A stretch of 64,000 bases of DNA from Serripes groenlandicus (GCA_031761405.1 JASEVX010000003.1:142964350-143028349), one strand, 5' to 3'; positions 31,401 through 42,765 are shown, numbered from the stretch's first letter. Notes: generated from the sequence alone by a model not told the origin. Translations and numbers: made by a program.

Positions 31401-31487
31401 TAGTTTGCCAGTGATAATAATGTATAGAATGACCATGCCTTTATTTGACATCAACTAATCTAGGAATATTTCCTATCAAATATACAG
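28478..31487 (+). other. 3-kb intron
   Basis: Mostly AT-rich unique sequence. It includes a possible minus-strand LINE 3' end with (AGAAC)n at 28,885-28,920 and a SINE-derived duplicated block at 29,379-29,830. No further exon supported. Confidence 0.45.
29379..29830 (-). repeat. Duplicated SINE 3' half plus SINE body
   Basis: Two adjacent ~140-bp copies (29,379-29,518 and 29,522-29,660) containing ACCCCTTTGTTAGTGTTGG and ATCACGG, followed by the rest of a minus-strand SINE (CATCAGTCGTCATG). Confidence 0.6.
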
Positions 31488-31739
31488 CGACAAGCACATC
31501 AACGAACACCACAACAGTAACAACATTCACAACAGGTGCAACTACAACCGTAACAAGTGTTACGACGGAGCATACGACACCATATGAAACAAGTACAAGT
31601 ACAGTTTCAAGCACTACGCTCGACGATACAACAACGTCTCAAGTGAGTGGGTTAACACATACAAATCAGCCTGTGAATAAATCGGAAGAAACAAATCAAC
31701 ATCCAGAAAGTGATGTACACGTATCAGGAGATAGCAAAG
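31488..31739 (+). CDS. Receptor exon g: Thr/Ser-rich stalk
   Basis: Acceptor AAATATACAG; donor AGCAAAG|GTAAGT. Class 1-1, 252 bp. About half the residues are Thr or Ser (for example TNTTTVTTFTTGATTT), followed by a hydrophilic stretch ending DVHVSGDSKG. This is typical of an O-glycosylated, mucin-like membrane-proximal stalk that holds the ectodomain away from the membrane. No cysteines. The inferred position between lectin-like modules and transmembrane segment agrees with exon order. Confidence 0.68.
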
Positions 31740-33517
31740 GTAAGTTAGTGGGCAATTTTAGAGATCGATTTCAGGGAAGAGAGGGCATACTTCCATACAT
31801 GGCAATGTTGCGTGCGGATATTTATAGCATTGTTTGATTAAGTAACACGATTTTTGTAGCGATTGGTTTGACAAACATAAACAACAACAACGAAAAATAT
31901 TTACATTATCTACATAGAGTTAAAATATGTAAATATTATCTTCGTCATGATTGGGCAGATAATAAATATCATTGCGCGTTTGATGATACTCAAATCTGGA
32001 AATTCCAAAAGGTTCTATAAATAGCTCGCGAGACTGGTGTTACAAAGGTTTAAAGGACACACGATGTCAGTGTGTACACACGTTATGTATACACGTCTGC
32101 ACGTTCTAGAGTCAATTAGCAATCAATGCTGAAAGTGTAGCCAATTTAGTTTGGAGATCGAGCATTATAAAATATGCCTATATTTTTATAAATTGAACAG
32201 TTTGGCAAATAGTGAAATTGTGCTTTTTGAGCATGTTTTGTGTTTGTTTTTGCACTCACATTATTCGAAGCAGTTTAACAACCTCAGAGACATATACATA
32301 CACTGTGTTTATATGTCTCTGACAACCCTCAATCATGCAATGTGAAGGGACTAAATTGAACAGACCTGTTTAATATCGGACATCATTGAAACAAACACCA
32401 AACTAATGGATACTGTTTTCTCTCCTTTCTTGATAATTTAGTCATTTCTAAAGTGTAAAATATATTTTATCTTAATATGGCCTAGCGACCTGGTGATAAA
32501 CATGTGATTACCCGAACAATTTAGATTACAAATAGCCATTCTAATGAGCTAAAACGGTAGTCTATCGAATACCAACTAGATTTTTCATAACTTTGGAATG
32601 GCCTAATTTTGAACACATCATGACCAATTTCAGAACGTAACTAATAAATCACCAAGACAACATTCTGGCAAACTAACATTATTCTACTGTCAAAAGATGC
32701 AGGGTTGATACATTCTCAAATATACCCGCACCAGTGTCATCGATATACTGCTTGTTACTTTGCAGGATTTTCCATACGATCGCCACTACAGTGCCATTGG
32801 CACTTTGATTATACTTTCGTGACAAACATGTGTGTCAAGTTAAATAGATATACAGTTAATTGTATTGCCATTATATCTGTACATTGATACAACCGGGAAT
32901 GCATAAAATCCTCTAACTTTTACATGTTCACACAGTTCAGAAGTAGCTTATCCGACTGATCCTTATCTTCGCAATTTAATCATTATGTTCTTGAAGTAGC
33001 TCGTCACATTTATGTACGCAAGAATCAAACCTGATTACAAGCCAGCAACAACAGTCTATCATTTGTATTACAAATAAGTCCATACAAGAGCTAATTAAAT
33101 ATAATTATGTTATAGAAACTATGTTGAAAAACGTTAACACTTACGCACTTTGAGGACAGTGCAGCATCCTTCATTTTGAATCTGTTAAACACAAGGTGAA
33201 CGTACTCAAATTGTCACGTTTTAAACTTTTTTTATTATATAAACCTTTATTTATAAAGATTGCTCCTATTGATCGTCTCTGCTGCAAATATGTTGTACAT
33301 GTATGTGGGATATGTAAAAGACTTAACACAGATTATCTAAATACAAACTGGTTATACGAGGATCTATATCGGTCTTTTTGATTTTTAAAATATTTACTTG
33401 TTTTTTCTTTTCGTTCACTCATTTCAAATTCCTGTCATATTACAAGAAGAGTAGACATGTATAGAACGTAAAATGTCGATAAACCATTTATTATTGTTCT
33501 CTTTTTCTATTTCAAAG
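31740..33517 (+). other. Intron, no repeat recognised
   Basis: AT-rich sequence without exon features. Short frames at 32,151, 32,705 and 33,196 lack support. Confidence 0.45.
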
Positions 33518-33599
33518 CTGGTATATACATCAGTATTCCATTAGTGATTCTAGTGTGTGTCTGTTTTGCCATTGTATTATTGATCTGGTACAGAAAGAG
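33518..33599 (+). CDS. Receptor exon h: single transmembrane segment
   Basis: Acceptor TTCTATTTCAAAG; donor AAAGAG|GTACGT. The exon starts with two codon bases and ends with two. It encodes GIYISIPLVILVCVCFAIVL followed by LIWYRKR: about 22 hydrophobic residues then a basic stop-transfer cluster, so the N-terminus is outside and the tail cytoplasmic. The exit phase (two bases) is met by the single leading base of the tail exons at 36,083 and 48,006, and of the one at 117. The last bases of the exon and its donor are the seed of the minisatellite that follows. Confidence 0.75.
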
Positions 33600-34410
33600 G
33601 TACGTATTACACATACTGTTAGCAGAAGAAGGTACGTTTTACACATTCTGTTAGCAGAAGAAAGTACGTATTACACATACTGTTAGCAGAAGAAGGTACG
33701 TATTACACATACAGTTAGCAGAAAGAGGTACGTATTACACATACTGTTAGCAGAAGAAGGTACGTATTACACATTATGTTAGCAGAAGAAGGTACGTATT
33801 ACACATACTGTTAGCAGAAGAATGTACGTATTACTCATACTGTTAGCAGAAAGAAGTACGTATTACACATTATGTTAGCAGAAGAAGGTACGTATTACAC
33901 ATAGTGTTAGCAGAAGTAGGTACGTATTACACATTATGTTAGCAGAAGAAGGTACGTATTACACATAGTGTTAGCAGAAGAAGGTACGTATTACACATAC
34001 TGTTAGCAGAAAGAGGTACGTATTACACATACTGTTAGCAGAAGAAGGTACGTATTACACATACTGTTAGCAGAATAAGGTACGTTTTTTTACACATACT
34101 GTTAGCAGAAAGAGGTACGTATTACACATACTGTTAGCAGAAAGAGGTACTTATTACACATATTGTTAGCAGAAAGGGGTACGTTTACACATACTGTTAG
34201 CAGAGGTACGTATTACACATACTGTTAGCAGAAGAAAGGTGCGTATTGCTCATACTGTTAGCAGAAAGGGGTACGTATTACACATACTGTTAGCAGAAAG
34301 AGGTACGAATTACACATACTGTTAGCAAAAAGGGGTACGTATTACACATACTATTAGCAAAAAGAGGTACGTATTACACATGTATACTGTTAGCAGAAGA
34401 AGTACGGGTA
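33593..34410 (+). repeat. 32-bp minisatellite built from the exon h splice donor, ~25 copies
   Basis: Unit: GGTACGTATTACACATACTG followed by TTAGCAGAA(G/A)(A/G)A. The first unit overlaps the real exon-intron border, so nearly every unit repeats an AG|GTACGT donor look-alike and a TTAGCAG acceptor look-alike. Some units vary in length (27 to 36 bp). It is not a CRISPR: there are no spacers. Confidence 0.93.
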
Positions 34411-35084
34411 AACAAATCGACGGTGTATCCGGCGATTTGTTCCCATCTATATATAGGTATTGAGTACGAAATGTGCTATACAATGTATCCAAAGACTGTG
34501 TCCACGAAAGATTAATGGCGCAGTCTTGATATTCCTACGTTTTGATTGGATGAAATGAACATTAAAAAACAAAAAATATTTCAAAATGAAATGATCAAAT
34601 AAGATAATACGTACTCGATAAAGGAATAAAAACCAGGAATCATTTGCGTGTTTTTTACACTCGTCTTTTAATATTATTAAAATGACTGCATACATAACTA
34701 TTAAGGTTTTTCTAATTTTAACATGTCATGTGTAATGGTGGCGTAATTGTTTTGCAAATGATGAATACTTACCAAAAATTAAAACGGCAGAAATGGTAGG
34801 AAAGGAAAGTTTGACTCATAAAGGATGTTCCGTAAATTATTTAATGTTTTTATTTATGTTGACATATATCAACATTAGTTCAATGATTTAATATCTTGGC
34901 CATATTTAAAGTGATATATATGCTTAAACATATGATGATTTAGTTTATTTGCATAGAACGATAGGACTTGTATTATAACATACTTATAAAATGATATATA
35001 TGAGGTATTGATAAACGGTAGCACCTATACTATAGTATAAGGTAGCTCGCACGATAATACATAATAGTTAAATATCTACAACAC
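34411..35084 (+). other. Intron sequence with a small hairpin
   Basis: AACAAATCG...CGATTTGTT (34,412-34,441) can form a 9-bp stem. Otherwise AT-rich. Confidence 0.5.
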
Positions 35085-35370
35085 TTTTTGGCCGGATTGC
35101 TCTAGCAATTCCGGTCTATAGATTGGCGATGTCCGTCTGTCTGTCAACATTTTGGTTGAAGTTTCATGTTGAGGCAATTTTGGTTAAAGTTTCAGGTTGA
35201 GGCAAACTCTCAGCACTGGAAAGGGTTACAAACTTGAAACTTTGCCTGAAGCTAACCAGTAACAAGTTCTATTGATTTCAATGGTTACTTTGACCTTGAC
35301 CTTGGTTTGTCGATTTTCAAGGTCAAATTGCCGACAATCCGGCCTGACCGTCTTCAGCGGTTTCTTGTTT
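35085..35370 (+). mobile_element. Helentron-like dispersed repeat
   Basis: Begins TTTTGGCCGGATTGCTC, has GTCCGTCTGTCTGTC, two diverged copies of TTTTGGTT(G/A)AAGTTTCA, and ends CCGTCTTCAGCGGTTTCTTG. It is absent from the second arm of the segmental duplication. Confidence 0.58.
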
Positions 35371-35523
35371 ATTCATTTATTAAATAGTGATCATGCAAAA
35401 AAGCACGGATTGAATAATCGCCAAGTCAATACGGCCTGACCGTCTTCAGCGGTTTCTTGTTTATTCATTTATTAAATAGCGATCATGCAAAAAAGCACGG
35501 ATTGAATAATCGCCAAGTCAATA
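35340..35523 (+). repeat. 92-bp tandem duplication spanning the end of the inserted repeat
   Basis: CGGCCTGACCGTCTTCAGCG through GAATAATCGCCAAGTCAATA occurs twice, at 35,340 and 35,432. The other duplication arm (47,453-47,520) has one copy without the inserted element's end. Confidence 0.88.
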
Positions 35524-35542
35524 CTTTTTAGAATCCATATTT

Positions 35543-35803
35543 GAGCCGTCCCGCGAGAAAACCAACAATATGAACTCTGGGTAATGACCCAGATCAGCCC
35601 GAGCATGCCGCACAGGCTTACCCGGATAGACTCGTTTCGCCTCCTGTGTATTTTCTGTTTCGGGAAGCATGACTCTATATATCTATCCCCCTGAGACGGA
35701 ATGTGTCCACCTGGATCAGTCAGCGAGGACTCCGCAGGGTGATCTGGGTCGATACATTACGCAGATTCCATAATGTTGGTTTTCTCACGGGATGACTCAT
35801 GTA
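35543..35803. mobile_element. Snapback MITE in arm A
   Basis: TGAGCCGTCCCGCGAGAAAA start, CTCACGGGATGACTCATG end. Also present, internally shortened, in arm B, so it predates the duplication. Confidence 0.82.
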
Positions 35804-36082
35804 TCGCCATAGTACGCTGTATTAATTTCGTTTACAATTATGTTTCGGTTTTGTTTCCGAAAAAAGGTAGCATCTTTAAATATAATAGAGGAAGTTTACT
35901 GTATCATGTAATTGCAATACTAACCATGACTGGTTGATAATGTTTGAAAATAGAATAAACATGTATTTAGTCAACAAATTAACTGCTGCGCTACCACTTT
36001 TTCCCACATCTGTCTTGAGTTTAAGCGTGCCACGACGTTTTCCATAATATTTCACCTTTAATATATTTATATTTCATTCAAG

Positions 36083-36692
36083 ACAGGGGCGAAAGAAAGC
36101 CGATCTCACACTATCGACGAGGAGTAACCATTGCTACGACGGTTCCAATTATGACGAACTGGACTATGTAAAAATGACAGAAGAAAAGGACGATAAACAG
36201 ACAAACAAACTGCAAGAGAGTGGAGATGCTTCTAAAATACCAAATACGTTAGCAGACATGCATTACGAATCACTCGATGGTGATGTACATGCAGCGGGAA
36301 TATACGATTTCGCGCAAGATATAAATGACGATACTATAAACAAAAATACAGCGGAACCGTCTTACTTTGTTTTCAAAAAGGATGAAAGACCACCAGAGGT
36401 CTCTTCAAACAACAAGATGACTACACCGGAATCGATCAGAGATCATACAGACACAGTGTATAACACAGCTAATTACAATTTAAACGTTTATAACACAGCT
36501 AATTACAATACGGACACTGACAATTATGATCATGTTGAGAAAAAGAAGCTGAACACGGTAGACGATGGCCATTATGACACAACATTCTCTAGTGAGAAAA
36601 GCGAACCATACTATGATACAACGAATCAATCAACGACAGAAAATGGCGAGCAAAACGGAACATATGATTCAACTAATTATACAGACAGCTGA
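36083..36692 (+). CDS. Receptor exon i (copy A): tyrosine-rich cytoplasmic tail
   Basis: Acceptor TTCATTCAAG; one leading base completes the codon left by exon h. About 202 residues with 16 tyrosines: SNYDELDYVKM (SxYxxL fits ITIM; YVKM fits the PI3K p85 YxxM site), HYESL, IYDFA, two VYNTANYN repeats, DNYDHV, GHYDTT, YYDTT, TYDSTNY. No enzymatic domain. The frame stops at TGA 36,690-36,692, but the next 28 codons still match the longer C-terminus of copy B with one further stop, so this tail is shortened by nonsense mutation. Role inferred: recruitment of SH2 proteins after receptor engagement. Confidence 0.72.
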
Positions 36693-37437
36693 GAGAATGT
36701 CTATCCCAAAAGTCAATAGCATGATAGATATGTGAATGACAACTTTAACAATTGATCTGATCCAAACAACATTTGATACCTATGCAAGAGACGACTTAGG
36801 AAAACCGTATTTGCAGGAAAAGGAGAACTTGCTTAATAACATGCAATCTTTTTGTTTTGCTACACTAATACTTAATCTACATGCCCATACATAAAGAACA
36901 TGTATTACAGAAATCCTAATATGTACAAATTCATTTCTATCCTTTTCATGTTGAGCTTATTGCTTAACATGTTAGGAAAACATAGCACTAACCTCTTAAG
37001 CCGATTATCTGCATACTTATATATATTCCTCTTATTTTCAAACACTATTTCCGCCTTCTTGGGATGTGAATTATTCATTTATAATAGCATTGTGTTAAAC
37101 TGTATGTCTATTTTATTTTCATATGCACATGTATATTGTAAATATTTTGACGATGAACCATATGTGTTCGAGCCATATGAAAAAACTTCTGTTCTGTTCT
37201 GTTCTGTCTAGCAAAGGTATTCTTTCAGTTACCAGACAGGACAATGATTATTTGCAAAACTGACTAACTCAAAAACTATCATATCAGATTAAAAATAATT
37301 GAAGAATGTTGAACAACGATGTAACCCATACACTTATTTTCCTGATTGTTGTTAAACCTATATACTGTCCTAACACATGTATTGTTAAAGGCTTTGTTTT
37401 GTATAAAATGTTTCCCTTCAGTTACGCATTTAATAAA
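36693..37437 (+). other. 3' UTR of copy A, with LINE-like 3' end
   Basis: Starts with the remnant of the lost C-terminus. It contains a block ending in (TGTTC)n at 37,189-37,208, like a LINE or SINE tail. AATAAA lies at 37,432-37,437. Confidence 0.5.
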
Positions 37438-37772
37438 GAAAAGATAAGGTAAACAGTGAACCAGAAAATAGTGAACTATTTTGAAATAGTTTTAAAAAGT
37501 ATACATTGGATATTGACATGCATGTATTGTTGTATCAGCAGAAAATGAAACCAATATAGTGACACAATTAAAACTGTTTACGGGAATATTATTTTTGTAA
37601 GATTATAACCAACTTTGAAACTTGGAAAATAACAAACCCTTCAATTCAACGTTTACAATTGAATATAGTAAATCGCAGAATGTTTTATTGATACTTCACA
37701 TACAATATAAAGTGGTTAATTAAATAGTGTTTTGGGTAAGTGATTTTAATCGTAAGTGTATCATTTCATTTT

Positions 37773-39422
37773 TAGCTCGACTTTTCGAAGAAAAGGCTAG
37801 CTATACTACTCGCCCCGGCGTCGCCGTCGGCGTCGGCGTTGGTGTCACACCTTGGTTAAGGTTTTTGTAATTCCCTTTTTTGTCAAAACCATTACAGATA
37901 TTGCTTTGAAACTTACAACACTTATTCACCATCATTACCTCCATCAACAGACAAGAGTACATAACTCTGTCAAGGTTTTTGTAAGAATTATGGCCCTTTG
38001 CGACTTATAATTTTGGTTAAGTTTCTTGTACCAATTAAATTTCTTGTCAAAACCATTACAGATATTGCTTTGAGACCTACAACACTTATTCACCATCATA
38101 ACTTCCATCAACAGACAAGAGTACATAACTCTGTCAAGGTTTTTCTAAAAATTATGGCCCTTTGCGACTTATAATTTTGGTTAAGTTTCTTGTACCAATT
38201 CAATTTCTTGTCAAAACCATTACAGATATTGCTTTGAGACTTACAACACTTATTCACCATCATAACCTCCATCAACAGACAAGAGTACATAACTCTGTCA
38301 AGGTTTTTTGTAAAAATTATGGCCCTTTTTGACATAGACTTTTGGTTAAGTTGTTTGTACCAATTCACTTTTTTTCAAAACCATTACAGATATTGCTTTG
38401 AAACTTACAACACTTATTCACCATCATTACATCCTTCAACAGACAAGAGTACATAAGTCTGTCTATGTTTTTGTAAGAATTATGGCCCTTTTTCCACTTA
38501 GAATTTTGGTTAAGATTTTTGTACCATCCCACTTTTTTGCAAAAACATTAGAGATATAGCTTATACACTTACAATACTTATTTACCATCATTACTTCCAT
38601 CAACAGACAAGAGCACATAAATCTGTCAAGGTTTTTGTAAGAATTTTGGCCCTTTTTCGATTTAGAATTTTGTTTAAGTTTTTTGTACCAATTTCATATT
38701 TTGTCAAAACCATTACAGATATTGCTTTAAAACTTACAACACTTATTCATTATTATTACCGCCATCAACAGACAAGAGTACATAACTCTGTCAAGGTTTT
38801 TGTAAGAATTATGGCCCTTTTTGACATAGACTTTTGGTTAAGTTTTTTTGTACCAATTCACTTTTTTTCAAAACCATTACAGATATTGTTTTGAAACTTA
38901 CAAAAATTATTCACCATCATTACATCCATCAACAGACAAGAGTACATAACTCTGTCTATGTTTTTGTAAGAATTATGGCCCTTTTTCCACTTAGAATTTT
39001 GGTTAAGTTTTCGTACCAACCCACTTTTTTGCAAAACCATTACAGATATAGCTTATAAACTTACAATACTTATTTACCATCATTACCTCCATCCACAGAC
39101 AAGAGTACATAACTCTGTCCATGCTTTTTAAAGAATGATGGCCCTCTTTCGATTTAGAATTATGGTTGAGTTATTCATACCAGATCAATTTCTTTTTCAA
39201 AACAATTAGAGATATAGCTTAAAAACACTTGCAATATCTTTTTACCATCAATACCTCCACCAACAGCCAAGAGTGAATAATTCAGTGAAGGTTTTTGTAA
39301 GAATTAGGACCTAATTACCTAGTATGATAAAGTAATTGCTTATGTTTTCTGTACCACCCAAAATAGTTTTGTTTTATTGGCAAGTACGAAAAAGTCGAGC
39401 ATGCTGTCCTCTGACAGCTCTT
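37773..39422 (+). mobile_element. Pearl/Helentron-like element with ~10 internal ~163-bp repeats
   Basis: TAGCTCGACTTTTCG left end, (GGCGTC)n, about ten satellite-like units, then AAGTCGAGCATGCTGTC-CTCT-GACAGCTCTT hairpin right end. The collinear site in arm B (49,835) lacks it, which fixes both boundaries to within a base or two and shows no long target duplication. Confidence 0.9.
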
Positions 39423-39734
39423 GTATACATTTCTATATTTTCCTTCAATATATGTTACTGAAAAATGCCTTGATTAAGCAAAAGTATATATTTTTAATTA
39501 ATTTAATGTTAACATCGTTCTAACAACTTCTCAGTTATTTCAATGCAAATGGTGTGTTTCTGGCATTCTAGCACAATATGCTTGCCAGTCACTTCCCACA
39601 TAGATTACTTTGAGCACACTGTTGGGAGACCAATGATGCTTGTGGTAAAAGTATGTTGTCAATCATGGAAGGAATCAATGACCGTGGTAAGAAGTTTGGG
39701 AGCGGAACACTAGGGGATCACCGGTCGGGTCATA

Positions 39735-39985
39735 TATAATAAAACGGTGGTAATGGCTTCCTTCCTTGCTTGGCACTTGTGGTGACAGCGTTACGTCTAA
39801 TGCATAGGTGTCGGGATAAATACTACCGAGAGAACTGCTTAATTATATCTTGTGATATAACTCAAAATCTGTTAAAAACGGCGTAAAGCACCATTCAAAT
39901 GAAAATCACATTGATGCTCGAGTCGGAATCCGTACTCTGGATTGAAAGCCCTCATGAATACCGACTGAGTTACGGCGGCTATGAC
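39735..39985 (-). mobile_element. SINE-derived insertion(s) in arm A
   Basis: The first part reads as a + strand SINE body (AATGGCTTCCTTCC, ACTACCGAGAGAACTGC, AAAACGGCGTAAAGCACC). The second part (39,913-39,985) resembles a tRNA head on the minus strand (GTAACTCAGTCGGTATTC). Absent from arm B, where CGGCGGCT follows directly. Strand of the composite is uncertain. Confidence 0.55.
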
Positions 39986-40112
39986 GAACATAATCGGAGT
40001 ATCAGTTATGTAATGCTAATTCCGATACCCTAAAGTGTCAGTCAGCAGATTTATGAACAAATGTTATTACGGCTACATGATGTATAAAGATGAAGATGAA
40101 ACTATAATTGAG

Positions 40113-40136
40113 CCGTCACACGAGAAAACCAACATG
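40113..40136. mobile_element. Tip of a snapback MITE, truncated
   Basis: TGAGCCGTCACACGAGAAAA and the next few bases only. Arm B has the longer copy at 50,224. Confidence 0.7.
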
Positions 40137-40304
40137 TTCGGGCGCGTATTCCGGCATACGCACGTACGCCAGTGCGTATACTTCGTCAGATAAGTTAAAC
40201 AAATAAAAGGTCAAATATGCGATAATAACTGAAGGCTGAGGGGAGTAAGAGCTATACAGAATGAAGAATGAGTATCAGCCTGCCACTCCGTGCAGTTTGG
40301 TTTG

Positions 40305-40545
40305 AACCGTCTCGGTGGTGAAATGGTTATGATGCCCGCCTCGAGAGTGTGCGACAAATGTTTAATCCCCGATAGGGACATACCAAAGACTTGAACATGG
40401 TAAAAGTTGTTTCACTCCATAGTGCTAAGTGTTGCGGACGGGTGAACTGGAGTAAGGATAAGCCTCAAATCAGCACTGAAAATGTACACAGGAAACGCCG
40501 TAAAATTACTGAAATATTGTTTCGGGCAATGTTTCATTTCCCAAA
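40305..40545 (+). mobile_element. SINE, + strand
   Basis: CGTCTCGGTGGTGAAATGGT and CCCGCCTCGAGAG form a tRNA-like head; GGAAACGCCGTAAAATTACT the tail. Only in arm A. Confidence 0.6.
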
Positions 40546-40666
40546 AGCTGTTGTAAAAGTCATCTGTTTTATCGAAAGAGTTTTATGTGACGGATAAACA
40601 TTCATGTTGAAATTGTTTGATACAAGGATATACGTCTGAAAGTAAGCCGACATGCATCTACATTTT

Positions 40667-42018
40667 CTATATATACTAGCGGAAAAAAGAAACTGTGCAT
40701 GCCTAAAATGTGTTATAAAAATAAATGTGTATGACGTACAACAACAAGGTTTTCAGGGACAATTTATTTGTTATTTATTAACAGTTGCATACCATTTTCC
40801 ACGTTATGGAATCAATAAGTTCCGCTCAGGAGTGACGTAAACACAGCAGGGGTCAATACGGAGTTCACAAAGTTAATACCTCGTATGTCCACCGTTTGCC
40901 TGAATGCAAGATGGCATTCCAGATCTGTACCAACGCTGCAGCCATATATCAGCCAACGTCAACGGTTGATTAGGTAATACTCGTAATCTGCGCTTCATTT
41001 CATCCCAGACGTGTTCAATGGGCGACAGATCGGGGAATACAGCAGGCCAGGGCAACACATCAACGTTCTGATGGGCCAGAAAGTCCATAGCGACACGAGC
41101 TGTGTGTGGCCTGGCGTTGTCCTGCTGTAGCGTAATGTGACGTTGCTGCCCTTGCACGAATGGAACGACGTGAGTCCGATGGATATCGTCACGGTAACGT
41201 AGCGCGTTCAAATTCCCGTTAACAACCACCAGAGGCGTTCTCCCATTGGCTGTGATGCTGCCCCAAATCATAACGCTGCCTCCACCGAAAGAACGTCGTT
41301 GTAACACACACACGTCACGGAAACGTTCTCCCACGCGACGATACACTCTGGAACGGCCGTCACTACTATCCATGTGGACTCGCTACTCGTCCGTAAACAA
41401 AATGCCTGCCCAATCCCGTCGAGTAAATCGCAGATGCCTTCTGCACCAGTCCAGACGTACAGTTCTCGTGCTTATTGGTAGCAACCCAGGGATTGTCCGT
41501 GCAGTCAAACTTGCCGTTTGGAAGTGATTTCTCAAATGGACACGCCTAATATGGTTGTCCTGTTGACGTGACGCCAAACTGTTGATGTCATCTCCACAAA
41601 TCCCGGATTGTGTTTCGATGGACATGAAAACGTGTAGAGACAACGGCTTGGCCCAAACCAGCTTGAAGCATACCAATAATCCGGAGGCGGTCATTTTCAT
41701 TGAGCCTTGGCATAGCATTAATCACAAATTAAAACGTTATAATGCTGTTGTTACTGTTCACTGGTCTCAACAGAGTGACCCAACAGTTGAAAAATAAACT
41801 TTCATTGTCGAATTGGATGGCTGGAAGAGAAAAACGTGCAAACTGGTCAACGCCTATAGAGAGCAAACTGCACGGGGAAAACTGTCAATGACACACGGAT
41901 AGTGTGTATGTGTCATACTCGGTCATGCGTGTGGATTTTCATGTATATATAGTTGGTAATACATGTTCTATAACAATTCTCCGCTTGCACAGTTTCTTTT
42001 TTCCGCTAGTATATATAG
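40667..42018 (-). mobile_element. Tc1/mariner (Tc1, DD34E) transposon with perfect 33-bp terminal inverted repeats
   Basis: The termini at 40,667-40,699 and 41,986-42,018 are exact reverse complements (TACTAGCGGAAAAAAGAAAC core). About 1.35 kb. The transposase is on the minus strand and defective. The TIR begins CTATATATA, so the exact TA target bases are ambiguous. Confidence 0.92.
40873..41718 (-). pseudogene. Tc1-type transposase remnant
   Basis: Read leftwards: an N-terminal region frameshifted against its best ATG (near 41,715), DNHIRRVHLRNHFQTASL, AGILFTDE followed by an in-frame TAG (41,374-41,382 gap), then GGGSVMIWGSI, QQDNARPHTA and PDLSPIEHVWDEMK. The three catalytic positions (TDE, QDN, IEH) are all visible, and the second and third are 34 residues apart, which defines the Tc1 type. 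Against the usual length near 340 residues, parts between the DNA-binding and catalytic domains and near the C-terminus are missing. It cannot encode an active enzyme as it stands. Confidence 0.9.
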
Positions 42019-42489
42019 TTTAGTTTATTTATTCGACGAACCATGTGGCAGCAAGTTACAAGTTACAAAAACACAAACATTAAACATACAAGACATAACA
42101 CATGAAACATGGCAGTACGTCATTTCTTTTAAAAGAAACATATCAGATCTAGTAGCACATGCACGCTATCAGAGCCCTAGATGAGGGGTATAATTCATGT
42201 TCTTATATCAGTATCAGAACTCCGATCCATTTTATGTGCTTTCTTAGAAGACTAAGGTCTGAACATATCGAACTTTATCATCGGAATTAGGCGAGCATCC
42301 GTGATCTAAGTGCATCCTGCAAGATACGTATTGCATCCTGTGATTAATGTGTTGTTCCTTTCCTTCAATGTTCGCTTTAAAACAACATTAACCAACAGGG
42401 AAGACCAAGATATGTCTATACATAAACGTCCAGTCATTGTTTGCTCTAATTCGCCTGATGTTCATTCAATTAGTAGATCACTGTACGCG

Positions 42490-42765
42490 AGCCCAGCTCC
42501 GGTGACTCAATCGATAGCAACGCGGGCTGTCAATATCAGGTTTTGAGTTAGATCTCCTAAATTCTTTCCGACGTTTGACAAAACTCTCTGCGACTGGCGA
42601 CATTCGTTTTCCACCAATGAACCTTTAGTGTATGTGGAGAACCAGCCAGTTTTTTGGAAAGTATGGTGTGGGAAAGCTAGAAAACGCATGAGTATGGGAG
42701 CTGGTCGACGTGATATGACTTCAAAATGGATTAAAACGGTGTTAAACCCTTATCAACCAATATAT
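42490..42765 (+). mobile_element. tRNA-derived SINE, arm A copy
   Basis: AGCAACGCGGGCTGTCAATA head and AAACGGTGTTAAACCC tail; same subfamily as 7,096. The orthologous copy in arm B is at 50,650, so it predates the duplication. Confidence 0.75.

Noticed and set aside
33593..34410. CRISPR-like array of 32-bp direct repeats
   Set aside because: Units are contiguous with no spacers, and the sequence is a eukaryotic intron starting at a splice donor.
36900..37211. 103-codon hydrophobic ORF after the copy A tail
   Set aside because: It lies in the 3' UTR over a LINE-like tail, and the collinear frame in arm B is not maintained.
40995..41797. ORFs overlapping the Tc1 transposase in other frames or strand
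   Set aside because: Shadows of the minus-strand transposase remnant.
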